Positions 8,641 to 16,157 of a DNA stretch of 64,000 nucleotides are shown one piece after another (positions within the stretch are counted from its first letter, which is position 1; each line of letters opens with the position of its first letter). The notes beneath the pieces were generated by a model. It saw only the letters and a list, made by a program, of their open reading frames with translations. It was not told the origin of the DNA and did no database searches. The stretch spans positions 1-64,000 of the forward strand of contig JAQUHB010000004.1 of NCBI GenBank assembly GCA_028683835.1, given 5' to 3'. A program made the position numbers and the translations under genes. This DNA is from Sulfurimonadaceae bacterium (GTDB lineage Bacteria > Campylobacterota > Campylobacteria > Campylobacterales > Sulfurimonadaceae).

Positions 8641-9489
8641 ATGGTAAAAGTAGCTGCCCTTCAGATGAGCATGAGCGAAGATAAAAGTAAGAATGTAGAA
8701 AAAGCTGTTCGATTAACAAGAGAAGCCGCTAAAAATGGCGCAAATATTATTTTACTTCCGGAGCTTTTTGAAGGCTTGTATTTTTGTAAAGATATGGATG
8801 AAAAATATTTTTCTTGGGCGCAAGAAAGAGCAGGTCATCCACTTTTAAAAACATTTTCCGCTTTGGCAAAAGAGCTTGAAGCGGTTCTTTTAGTGAGTTA
8901 CTTTGAAAAGAGCGGCGAGGAGTATTTTAATTCGCTTGTCGTTATGGACAGTGATGGTCGTGAGCTTGAAAATTACCGTAAGACACATATTCCAGATGGT
9001 CCAGGATATGAAGAGAAGTTTTACTTCAAACCAGGAGATAGTGGTTTTAAAGTATGGGATACAGCATTTGGACGCATTGGTGCAGGCATCTGCTGGGATC
9101 AGTGGTTTTGTGAGACGGCTCGTGCTTTGACACTCAAAGGTGCGGAGCTTATTTTTTATCCTACAGCTATCGGGAGTGAACCTGAGATACATGTAGACTC
9201 AAAAGATCATTGGCAAAGAGTTCAGATGGGTCATGCAAGTACAAACATCGTGCCTGTCATTGCGGCAAACAGATATGGGCAAGAGGATGGTGAAAGCTGT
9301 AGTCTCAACTTCTTTGGAAGCTCTTTTATGACAGACGCTTCGGGTGCGAAGATAGCGGAAGCTAGTCGTGACAAAGAAGAGATACTTTACGCCGAATATG
9401 ATTTGGAAAAAAATAGAGAGTTTCAGCACTACTGGGGACTTATCCGAGACAGACGTCCAGAGTGTTATGGAGATTTGGTAAAGTCATAA
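8641..9489 (+). CDS. aguB: N-carbamoylputrescine amidase
   Basis: A carbon-nitrogen hydrolase of 282 residues with the full catalytic triad: Glu41 (PELFEG), Lys114 (YRKTHIPDGPGY) and Cys151 (GICWDQW). The DGPGYEEKFYF and CWDQWFPE-like motifs are typical of AguB, which hydrolyses N-carbamoylputrescine to putrescine, CO2 and ammonia in the agmatine route to polyamines. AAAGGAGA lies just before the ATG at 8641, so an alternative TTG one codon upstream is unlikely. The agmatine deiminase partner is not in the window. A hairpin terminator follows. Confidence 0.88.
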   Translation: MVKVAALQMSMSEDKSKNVEKAVRLTREAAKNGANIILLPELFEGLYFCKDMDEKYFSWAQERAGHPLLKTFSALAKELEAVLLVSYFEKSGEEYFNSLVVMDSDGRELENYRKTHIPDGPGYEEKFYFKPGDSGFKVWDTAFGRIGAGICWDQWFCETARALTLKGAELIFYPTAIGSEPEIHVDSKDHWQRVQMGHASTNIVPVIAANRYGQEDGESCSLNFFGSSFMTDASGAKIAEASRDKEEILYAEYDLEKNREFQHYWGLIRDRRPECYGDLVKS

Positions 9490-9492
9490 CGT

Positions 9493-9510
9493 CTCCCGCA
9501 TAAGCGGGAG
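9493..9510. terminator. Hairpin between convergent aguB and the DUF799 gene
   Basis: CTCCCGC (9493-9499) and GCGGGAG (9504-9510) form a perfect GC-rich stem with a 4-base loop. It lies just past the aguB stop and before the convergent lipoprotein operon, so it may stop transcription both ways. T-runs are weak on both sides. Confidence 0.6.
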
Positions 9511-9517
9511 GAAGAGT

Positions 9518-10201
9518 TTATCTATTTTGTATCAGCTGTGCATCTTGATCTTGAAGATAAAGTGCGTGATACGGCCCAACAGGAAGCGTTGAAACGAGTT
9601 TTACATTTGCAACTCTTGCATATTTTACATAGTCAGCCGCCGCTGTGCTTACAGCAGTCGCAACTACTTGTATCAATAAGCCGGCGATACCGCCACCATT
9701 GTTATTTCCGCCACTCAAATCTACTACGACAGTTCCACTGTGCTGCCATAGTACTTCTGATGTTTTAGTTGAGACTATTTTTGATTCTATAGAAACAGTA
9801 AGATTAGATGCTAGAACCATATAGGAGACATTCCACTTTTTGATCTTTGTAAATAAAACAGCATCTGCTCCAAAATACTCTTGAAACTTGTTCATCGGTA
9901 GATTGTAAAGAAGTTCCGTGTCATAGACCCCTTCTTGCTTCATGACGTCGCTGACCATTTCAACAGGGAAAGTGTAATACCCCATTTGTGCAAAAGGTAC
10001 TTCAACTGTTGTCATATAGTATTCTTTTGCCTCGGCATCGGTACTTTCATTCATCGGAGGAAGGATCAAAAGAGATCTTGGTTTTTGGTCATACATCTTA
10101 GGATAAGCCGCACCCTTTGAGATGGTTGCAGGTCCGCAACCAGTAAAGAAAAAAAGCGTAAGAAGCAGTGCGCTAAAGGCAGTTAAATTTTGAAATTTCA
10201 T
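9518..10201 (-). CDS. DUF799 (GNA1162-like) lipoprotein
   Basis: The 227-residue precursor has a signal peptide with a lipobox (FFFTGC, Cys near residue 22). The body matches the DUF799/GNA1162 family (LLILPPMNES; VPFAQMGYYTFPVE; YFGADAVLF), whose fold is related to the TolB N-terminal domain. Known family members are periplasmic-facing outer-membrane lipoproteins of unclear function. It is the last gene of a four-gene operon and overlaps the DUF4810 gene by 4 bases. Near the C-terminus is a Gly/Asn-rich stretch (GGNNNGGG) and a hydrophobic Ala/Val segment. Confidence 0.82.
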   Translation of the reverse strand: MKFQNLTAFSALLLTLFFFTGCGPATISKGAAYPKMYDQKPRSLLILPPMNESTDAEAKEYYMTTVEVPFAQMGYYTFPVEMVSDVMKQEGVYDTELLYNLPMNKFQEYFGADAVLFTKIKKWNVSYMVLASNLTVSIESKIVSTKTSEVLWQHSGTVVVDLSGGNNNGGGIAGLLIQVVATAVSTAAADYVKYARVANVKLVSTLPVGPYHALYLQDQDAQLIQNR

Positions 10202-10581
10202 TTTTTATCTCCCTCTTGTGCATGGATTTTGTGAATCATGCGATCCATAAAATGTGCAGACTCCGGATAGATTGTTTTTTCTTTCGTGAAATATTCTATA
10301 GCCTTTTGGTTATTACCACTTTTGAGGTAGATATAGCCAAGATCAGCGTACAACCCTGGAGCCACTCGTCCGGAACTGCTATCTCCTGCATTTTCTATTG
10401 CTTTTTCTAAATTTTGTTTATATTCTAAAGCAGATTGTTCACCCGCATTTTTTTTGTAATGATAATAACTATCGCTATAATCTTCATAGTTATACAGTGG
10501 TTTTGGCTGGCTTGAACACCCAGAGATCAGTACCATCGCAACTGCAGAAGTGATAAGAGTCAGCTTATTTGATAGTTTCAT
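10198..10581 (-). CDS. DUF4810 lipoprotein with TPR-like repeat
   Basis: A 127-residue precursor with signal peptide and lipobox (MVLISGC). The mature part begins SSQPKPLYNYEDYSDSYYHYKK, a Tyr-rich start typical of DUF4810, followed by one TPR-like helix pair (about residues 70-120, containing LGYIYLKSGNNQKAIEYF). In other proteobacteria DUF4810 genes lie between a CsgG-like and a DUF799 gene, as here. Start and stop overlap the neighbours by 1 to 4 bases. It probably forms part of a shared outer-membrane lipoprotein complex; this is inferred from gene order. Confidence 0.82.
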   Translation of the reverse strand: MKLSNKLTLITSAVAMVLISGCSSQPKPLYNYEDYSDSYYHYKKNAGEQSALEYKQNLEKAIENAGDSSSGRVAPGLYADLGYIYLKSGNNQKAIEYFTKEKTIYPESAHFMDRMIHKIHAQEGDKK

Positions 10582-10880
10582 TATTTCACTTCCATCTCTT
10601 TAGCGATTCCATCACCTAAAAATATTTCTCTATTGACGATGATTTCATTGTTTCTATATACTGTAACTGTATGTTTTCCGGGTTTGACCTCGTACTGATT
10701 GTCGCGTCCAGATTTGACTTCAAACTGCGCCCCGCCATCGACGGATACTTTGACATCACTCACATTCCCGTTAAAGTAAAGATAAGATTTTTTATCTCCC
10801 GTTGCGACACCTTCTTTATATCCACATCCGCTAAGACCGATTAGAAGTAGCAAAGCTACTATTGATGATATAACTCTCAT
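10581..10880 (-). CDS. Small lipoprotein, PEGA-like
   Basis: A 99-residue precursor with a lipobox (LIGLSGC). The mature part has a beta-rich pattern ending in YEVKPGKHTVTVYRN, like a single PEGA-type repeat, a surface-exposed beta domain. It is the second gene of the lipoprotein operon, between the CsgG-like and DUF4810 genes. It overlaps the upstream gene by 4 bases and shares one base with the downstream gene. This extra gene is not part of the usual CsgG-DUF4810-DUF799 trio I know, so it may be a lineage-specific partner. Confidence 0.7.
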   Translation of the reverse strand: MRVISSIVALLLLIGLSGCGYKEGVATGDKKSYLYFNGNVSDVKVSVDGGAQFEVKSGRDNQYEVKPGKHTVTVYRNNEIIVNREIFLGDGIAKEMEVK

Positions 10881-11857
10881 TTTTTATCTCCTATTTGTAT
10901 ATAAAGTCCAGAGAAATCTTTTGAAGAAAGGTACGAGCTTAGGTTTCCGTTAGTGATTTTAGCCGTAGAAACTTCACTTTCAGGTGTATCTCCCATGGTC
11001 GCGGTGATCTCTATAGAGCCCAGTTTTTTTCCAGGAAGTCTCATCATCATATTGGTTTGCGGATTTTTGACCTCTTTGCCTTTTTGATACACATCAAATC
11101 TGTCACCGATTTTGATATTTTGGCTTTTTCCGCCAGATGTGATGAGTTGCCCATCTTCATAGCCTAAGATATATCCACGCCATGGCTTGTCAAGCATATT
11201 TTCTATGATGTTTGATGTCAGATCTGAGATAGCCGCATCAATAGCCTTATCGTTAAGCTGTGCGTCATATGCACTTTTTGCACCTACACCCATAACTGTT
11301 CCGGCTTCACTGTAAGCCGTTCCTTTTCCCTCTTCAGAATAGATGATTTGCCCTGTAGAAACATCGACGATACGAATATGGACTTTTGCAAAAGTCTCTT
11401 GCTTTTTCACACGACTGAAGATCCCAACATCGCTTGTCTCTTTGCGTCCAAACTCTGTGATCGATCCAAGGATGAGATAATCAGCTGAGTTGTCAAGTTG
11501 TGCAGAATGGTTCATCTTGAGTTCTTGTTCGATTTGTGGCAAATCTGCACGTTCGAGCATTATAAATCTACCAGACTGAAAAAGCTTAGCTGAGAGGATA
11601 TCCATAGCCTGCTTACCAATCTTGTCATTGTTTTTATCGATAAAAAAGCTTTGTCCATATCTTGTCTCATCAGAAAAACGTCCGATGGCTACTTTTCTTT
11701 TGAGTCCTGTGGGATCTTCATTCTTTATCTGTATTGATTTGCTGACTTGGGGAGCTGAAACAGTCGGTACTTCATGCACTTCAGTTTTTTGCATTGTAGC
11801 ACAGCCACTAAAAAGTAACACGGTACATGTAACGATACTTAAGAATTTAAATGACAT
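10877..11857 (-). CDS. CsgG/HfaB-family outer-membrane lipoprotein
   Basis: The 326-residue precursor has a lipobox (LLFSGC). Residues about 50-215 match the CsgG family (RKVAIGRFSDETRYG; DYLILGSITEFGR; VHIRIVDVSTGQIIYSEEGKG). A C-terminal domain (about 225-326) is extra compared with curli CsgG (277 residues). CsgG proteins form secretion pores in the outer membrane, but no curli subunit gene lies nearby. The distant CsgG members found with DUF4810 and DUF799 are of unknown role. It is the first gene of the operon, 152 bases from the porin gene stop. Confidence 0.82.
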   Translation of the reverse strand: MSFKFLSIVTCTVLLFSGCATMQKTEVHEVPTVSAPQVSKSIQIKNEDPTGLKRKVAIGRFSDETRYGQSFFIDKNNDKIGKQAMDILSAKLFQSGRFIMLERADLPQIEQELKMNHSAQLDNSADYLILGSITEFGRKETSDVGIFSRVKKQETFAKVHIRIVDVSTGQIIYSEEGKGTAYSEAGTVMGVGAKSAYDAQLNDKAIDAAISDLTSNIIENMLDKPWRGYILGYEDGQLITSGGKSQNIKIGDRFDVYQKGKEVKNPQTNMMMRLPGKKLGSIEITATMGDTPESEVSTAKITNGNLSSYLSSKDFSGLYIQIGDKK

Positions 11858-11936
11858 AGCAAAACCTCTTATTATTGAATTTCACAATTTATCTTCGTGA
11901 ATAACCAGAATATCAAAGGAAGGTTTAAAAGATGCT

Positions 11937-11946
11937 TTACATGTAA
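11937..11946. repeat. TTACATGTAA palindromic word
   Basis: A copy of the recurrent palindrome, extended to TTTACATGTAAGG, in the gap between the porin terminator and the CsgG operon. See the finding on this word. Confidence 0.6.
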
Positions 11947-11958
11947 GGAAATTTTTTT

Positions 11959-11997
11959 AAAAAAAGAGGGTTCAAATGTGACGGATGCCACATTTGA
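11959..11997 (-). terminator. Rho-independent terminator of the porin gene
   Basis: A perfect 9-bp stem (11972-11980 with 11989-11997, TCAAATGTG/CACATTTGA) is followed on the minus strand by ACCCTC and then seven T (11965-11959). It starts 13 bases after the porin stop. Confidence 0.8.
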
Positions 11998-12009
11998 GAA
12001 AGAGAATTA

Positions 12010-13188
12010 TTAGAAAGAAACTTGTGCAGTTATCATATACTCGTTGCCGTTTGGATTAACTGTTCCATTAACGTTTGTTGCATCGTGTTGGTTGTCTGTT
12101 GTGATAACGTTTGCTATCCATTGTACATTCTTATTCATGTCCCAAGCTGCACCTAAGATATATGTACGATCGTCATTTTTAGTTGCACCAGCAACAACTT
12201 CTGGAGTCCATGAGTCATAACGAGCGAATGCATGGTATTGGTCTTTTTCGCCAAGACGTCCCTCTACGTTTACACTGTAACCTTTACCTGAATGACCTGA
12301 AACTGCAGCACTCTTATCAGTATCCGGAGCTGAAATATATTGACCAGCGATTAGGAAGTTTTTCATATTAAATACAGAGTGTACACCGATGTATTGGATA
12401 TCAGTTCCGTTTGCATTTCCTTTAGTATTGTCTTTACCTAAAAGTGAAACATCAAAGTATGTATGTTTTTGGTTATAATCAGTACCTGTACCTAATAAGT
12501 GAGCAGTTAGTCTTCCTTCATAATCCATACCCATACTATTTACAGCAGTATGTGTTTGATCAGCATGGTAACCTTCACCATTGTAAATACCGATTTCGCT
12601 CGAAAAGTATTTAGTATTTGTTTTAAGGTCAATACCTCTATCGCCAGAAGCATTTAATTTACCAGCATTATTTTGCTCAGTAAATACATTGTCGATTGAA
12701 CGGTAAGCCCAAGAGTGACTCTCTTCATAATCTAGTAAAGTTGTATGTGCTTGACCGATTTCAACATCTGTAAATGGTAAGATATTATTTAAGAAAAGAT
12801 AAGCATATTTGATGTTCATATCATAGTAACCAGCGTTATTATTTTCATCTAGTGTGATACGGAAATAACTTTTTGGATCTTCAAGTAGGTGAGCTTTTAC
12901 TTGGAAATACATACGTCTTAGTTCAAATTGACTGTTGTCTACAGGCTTAATTGCCCCATTATTTCTATAGTCAAAGTTATCATAACCGATGTATGCCAAC
13001 ATGCTAAAGTCTAGTTTATCAGTTAAAGAAGATACTGAAGTACCTTGATGTGTAGAAATTTCTGTACGACCATCAGCCGCTTGAGTAAATACTTGACCAT
13101 TTGCGTCTTGGTATAATTTAACATCTGAAGCAGATGCAACTGTAGCGATTGATAATGCAACTAATGTTGATAATACGATTTTTTTCAT
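12010..13188 (-). CDS. Outer-membrane beta-barrel porin
   Basis: 392 residues with a standard signal peptide (MKKIVLSTLVALSIATVASA) and a C-terminal phenylalanine (AQVSF), the outer-membrane assembly signal. Alternating aromatic strands run through the body, and LRRMYFQVKAHLLEDPKSYF resembles phosphate-selective or oligo-type porins of Campylobacterota. The start at 13188 has GGAG at good spacing; an upstream in-frame start would put 11 extra residues before the signal peptide. Substrate cannot be told. It has its own terminator and an upstream repeat that may bind a regulator. Confidence 0.85.
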   Translation of the reverse strand: MKKIVLSTLVALSIATVASASDVKLYQDANGQVFTQAADGRTEISTHQGTSVSSLTDKLDFSMLAYIGYDNFDYRNNGAIKPVDNSQFELRRMYFQVKAHLLEDPKSYFRITLDENNNAGYYDMNIKYAYLFLNNILPFTDVEIGQAHTTLLDYEESHSWAYRSIDNVFTEQNNAGKLNASGDRGIDLKTNTKYFSSEIGIYNGEGYHADQTHTAVNSMGMDYEGRLTAHLLGTGTDYNQKHTYFDVSLLGKDNTKGNANGTDIQYIGVHSVFNMKNFLIAGQYISAPDTDKSAAVSGHSGKGYSVNVEGRLGEKDQYHAFARYDSWTPEVVAGATKNDDRTYILGAAWDMNKNVQWIANVITTDNQHDATNVNGTVNPNGNEYMITAQVSF

Positions 13189-13242
13189 GTTGGTGTTTTC
13201 TCCTGTTTTTGTTGCCGACATTTTAAAGTGTGATGATTACAC

Positions 13243-13268
13243 AACGGTTACGGTTAACTAACGGTTTA
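13243..13268 (-). promoter_or_regulatory. Triple CGGTT repeat upstream of the porin gene
   Basis: Three copies of an AACGGTTA-like word (starting 13243, 13250 and 13260) lie about 60 bases before the porin start. They sit upstream of a likely -10 box, where an activator would bind. The binding protein is unknown. Confidence 0.4.
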
Positions 13269-13410
13269 CTCTCTATTTGGAAATTGTTTTCTTTGGAAGA
13301 GTAGGCATTAAATAACTTTACATGCGAAGTGCTCTACGGGTGTAAGCATTTTATTAAAGGCTGGAACTCTTTTTGCTAGATTTGCTCAATAAATCTAAAT
13401 GGAGAGAATG

Positions 13411-14211
13411 ATGGAAGTTGTACTGCAGAACAACCTTATCTTGATTCGTACCAATTTTAGAACACTCAATCAAAGCTGGATGCGGGAGTTTTTGACCTTA
13501 CATTCAAAAAATATGCTTTTTTTACCGAAAGCTGTTTTGATATTTAAAGATCAGTCTCTCTTTGATAGCAGAAAACAGTTCTTAGATACACTCAGCCATT
13601 TTTACGCCGAAATAAATGATTTTTGCCAAGTTTTCTATAAAAAGTCACTCCAAAAACTTTCAAATATTCCTATCAAAATCGAGCTAGTCAGTATGCAAGA
13701 GATCCAACATGTAAGCGTTGAGCTTTATGCAAGAGACAGATATACGGTAGATATCTCACTTTTTTATCCAAACTCTTGGGTGATGAGTTATCTCAAAAGC
13801 CAGCTTGGGATGCATATAAAAGCTTCTACTGAAAGTTCACTAGAGGTAGATGTGAGTCATCCAAAAGCAAAAAAAAGGCTCGAACGCGCATTAAGTAGGC
13901 GCCATGTCTTACATTATGAGATTCAGTATAGATATGATGCTAACTTCATGCAGCGTCTTTATGGTGGTTTTTCGATCTTTGACTATGGAGATAACGAAGA
14001 TGAGAGTATTGAAAAGATGATAGGTTTTTATAATGTGCTTGGATGCCCAGTCGGTGCATCCAAAGATCTTATCAAGAAAAACTATAAAAAGCTCGCTCGT
14101 GTATATCATCCGGATCGTATTTATTGTGATAGTCCAAATATGGTTGGGCATTATACGCAGAAATTTCAGATGATCCAAGAAGCGTATAGTGCGCTCAGAA
14201 TCGTTAGTTAG
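13411..14211 (+). CDS. J-domain protein
   Basis: About 266 residues. The last 65 residues or so form a DnaJ domain: helix II LIKKNYKKLARVYHPDR with the HPD motif, then helix III ending in AYSALRIVS. The N-terminal 200 residues are unlike DnaJ or CbpA and are not recognised. It should stimulate a DnaK-type ATPase with its own client range. GGAGAG at 13401-13406 favours the ATG at 13411 over 13399 or 13408. The gene overlaps the convergent DUF234 gene by 8 bases. Proteins of this layout occur in other Campylobacterota. Confidence 0.75.
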   Translation: MEVVLQNNLILIRTNFRTLNQSWMREFLTLHSKNMLFLPKAVLIFKDQSLFDSRKQFLDTLSHFYAEINDFCQVFYKKSLQKLSNIPIKIELVSMQEIQHVSVELYARDRYTVDISLFYPNSWVMSYLKSQLGMHIKASTESSLEVDVSHPKAKKRLERALSRRHVLHYEIQYRYDANFMQRLYGGFSIFDYGDNEDESIEKMIGFYNVLGCPVGASKDLIKKNYKKLARVYHPDRIYCDSPNMVGHYTQKFQMIQEAYSALRIVS

Positions 14212-15139
14212 GAATAAAAAAACCTTGACGGATATCAGCTGAAGAGATGTTTTTTAAAAGAATAGAAAATTCTTCTGCACTGTAAAGTGCGAGTGTCGGG
14301 CTTTGCATCTGTAAAAGCTCTTTAGAAAATCCACGTTTTGCAAAAAGTAAAATTTTCGCCGGTGAGATTCCAAGTCGTACACACTTGTCAAGAAGTTTAT
14401 GTAACTCTTTTTTGTTTATTTTATGATTTGTCCATTTACATTCGCCGACATAGATCTTTTGACTTTTGGTGATAGCAAGTAGGTCGATCTCTATATTGGC
14501 ATCCCAATAGCTTCCACTTGTGAGTATCTGATCATCTCGCGTGTAATAATCCAAAAGCAGTTCTGAAAGTTCCTCAAATACCAAACTCGTATAGCTATAC
14601 TGATGTATTTGGAATCTTTTGAGCATATTTTCATAGATACCCTTTTGGATCTCTCGAGAGTGCGGATAGATAAAGTAAAACCAAAACCTGATGAAAGGTT
14701 TTGTGAAACGCATCTTATGAGAGATACGGTGGCGAGCATCTTCACGTTTGAGTTTTTGATTTGGATGAAGCTCTCTTGGATCTCTTTCTCGTGAACGCTG
14801 CATCTCTAAAATATGATTATTTTGTAAGTAATCTACCGCCGCACCGCCGTTTTTATTGTTGAGTCCGGCTCTGTTGAAAGCTTTAAATAAGCGTCTATCA
14901 CCAGTTGCCAACGCATGAAGAAGACGCGCGTATTCAGGCTCATCAAGTGAAAGAGATGAAAGTTCATTGTGAAGATGTCCATAATTATCGAGGATCTCCG
15001 AGATGATAAGTTCTTCGGGAGACTTATCTATATCGACACGCCATCCAAGACCTCCAAAGATGGAAAAGTACTCTATCTGCTTCTCCATATCATCTGGATA
15101 GTGTCTAGCATAAAATGATCTGAATTGTTCTAAGAGCAT
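14204..15139 (-). CDS. DUF234 protein with PD-(D/E)XK nuclease-like domain
   Basis: 311 residues. The C-terminal part (about 195-290) has NIEIDLLAI followed by YVGECKW, the Asp and Glu-x-Lys pattern of restriction-endonuclease-like folds in DUF234. The N-terminal half is helical, with a possible winged-helix region. DUF234 is usually the C-terminal part of AAA ATPases of the archaeal ATPase (PF01637) type; here it stands alone. Nuclease activity is inferred, not shown. It converges with the J-domain gene, and no toxin or restriction partner is adjacent. Confidence 0.75.
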   Translation of the reverse strand: MLLEQFRSFYARHYPDDMEKQIEYFSIFGGLGWRVDIDKSPEELIISEILDNYGHLHNELSSLSLDEPEYARLLHALATGDRRLFKAFNRAGLNNKNGGAAVDYLQNNHILEMQRSRERDPRELHPNQKLKREDARHRISHKMRFTKPFIRFWFYFIYPHSREIQKGIYENMLKRFQIHQYSYTSLVFEELSELLLDYYTRDDQILTSGSYWDANIEIDLLAITKSQKIYVGECKWTNHKINKKELHKLLDKCVRLGISPAKILLFAKRGFSKELLQMQSPTLALYSAEEFSILLKNISSADIRQGFFIPN

Positions 15140-15185
15140 CGCACCTCAATCTGGATTTTTCTAAATTTTATTGTAACGAATATAG

Positions 15186-15191
15186 TATAAT
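15186..15191 (+). promoter_or_regulatory. -10 box of the ABC permease gene
   Basis: TATAAT ends only 6 bases before the first in-frame ATG (15198). A transcript starting about 7 bases downstream would be leaderless or nearly so, or translation starts at 15207 or 15210. Confidence 0.5.
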
Positions 15192-15197
15192 ATTTTT

Positions 15198-16157
15198 ATG
15201 ATTTTTATGATGAAAAAAATGGCATATCTAGTTTTGATGCTTCTTCTTATCTCTATTGTTTCATTTTTGGCTATTCATATCGCGCCAAACAGTTTTTTGG
15301 GTGCGGGAGAACTCAATCCCAACATGACAGATGCAGCTATTGCCAAACTTAAAGCTGTTTATGGTTTAGATAAACCACTTTTTTTTCAGTATATAGAGTG
15401 GATGAAAAGTATGCTCACGCTTCATTTTGGTGTCTCTTTTGTGAGTGGAGAAGATGTGAGCAGTGAGATTGCTAAACGCATTCCAGTGACACTGTTCATG
15501 AACCTCGTTTCTTTGGTTGCAGTGTTTACTTTATCGATCTATTTTGGCGTAAAGGCAGCTCTTTTTAATGGGCAAAAAAGCGATCATCTTATTCGCCAGT
15601 TTTCTTTATTTTCTTTTTCTATGCCCTCTTTTTATCTTGCACTTTTGTTTATTATCTTATTTAGTGTCAATCTTGGCTGGTTTCCCTTTTCAGGATTGCA
15701 CTCCATAGAACCAAAAGAGGGGATAGCAAATTATCTTGATATGGCTTGGCACCTAGTTTTACCAATCGGGGTCATGATATTTGTAGGGGTCGGGAATATG
15801 GTTATTTATATCCGTTCTTTGACTTTAGAGATACTCAAAAGTGACTATTATTTCTTTGCAAAAGCGAGAGGTTTGAGTGAAAAAATCATACTTAAACGTT
15901 ACATATTGCCAAATCTTTTGCCTCCCGTTGTTACGTTGTTGGGACTTTCTTTTCCTGGACTTATAGGAGGAAGTGTGATTTTAGAGTCAATATTTGGAAT
16001 TGATGGGATGGGAAGATTTTTTTATCTCAGTGCTATGAGTCGGGATTATCCCGTTATTATGGGAATTCTCATGATTACCGCATTTTTAACACTCTTTGGA
16101 AATATGATCGCAGATATGATCTTACTCAAACTTAATCCATATGCTAAACGAGGTTAA
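15198..16157 (+). CDS. ABC transporter permease, DppB/OppB family
   Basis: 319 residues with about six transmembrane helices. The DppB-type N-terminus (helix followed by FLAIHIAPN), the loop AVYGLDKPLFFQYIEWM, and the EAA loop (YYFFAKARGLSEKIILKRYILPN) are typical of peptide/nickel permeases. It would be half of an inner-membrane channel for a substrate brought by a binding protein. No second permease, ATPase or binding protein lies nearby, so its partners must be elsewhere. ATGs at 15198, 15207 and 15210 are all possible. It overlaps the convergent flavoprotein gene by 4 bases. Confidence 0.88.
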   Translation: MIFMMKKMAYLVLMLLLISIVSFLAIHIAPNSFLGAGELNPNMTDAAIAKLKAVYGLDKPLFFQYIEWMKSMLTLHFGVSFVSGEDVSSEIAKRIPVTLFMNLVSLVAVFTLSIYFGVKAALFNGQKSDHLIRQFSLFSFSMPSFYLALLFIILFSVNLGWFPFSGLHSIEPKEGIANYLDMAWHLVLPIGVMIFVGVGNMVIYIRSLTLEILKSDYYFFAKARGLSEKIILKRYILPNLLPPVVTLLGLSFPGLIGGSVILESIFGIDGMGRFFYLSAMSRDYPVIMGILMITAFLTLFGNMIADMILLKLNPYAKRG

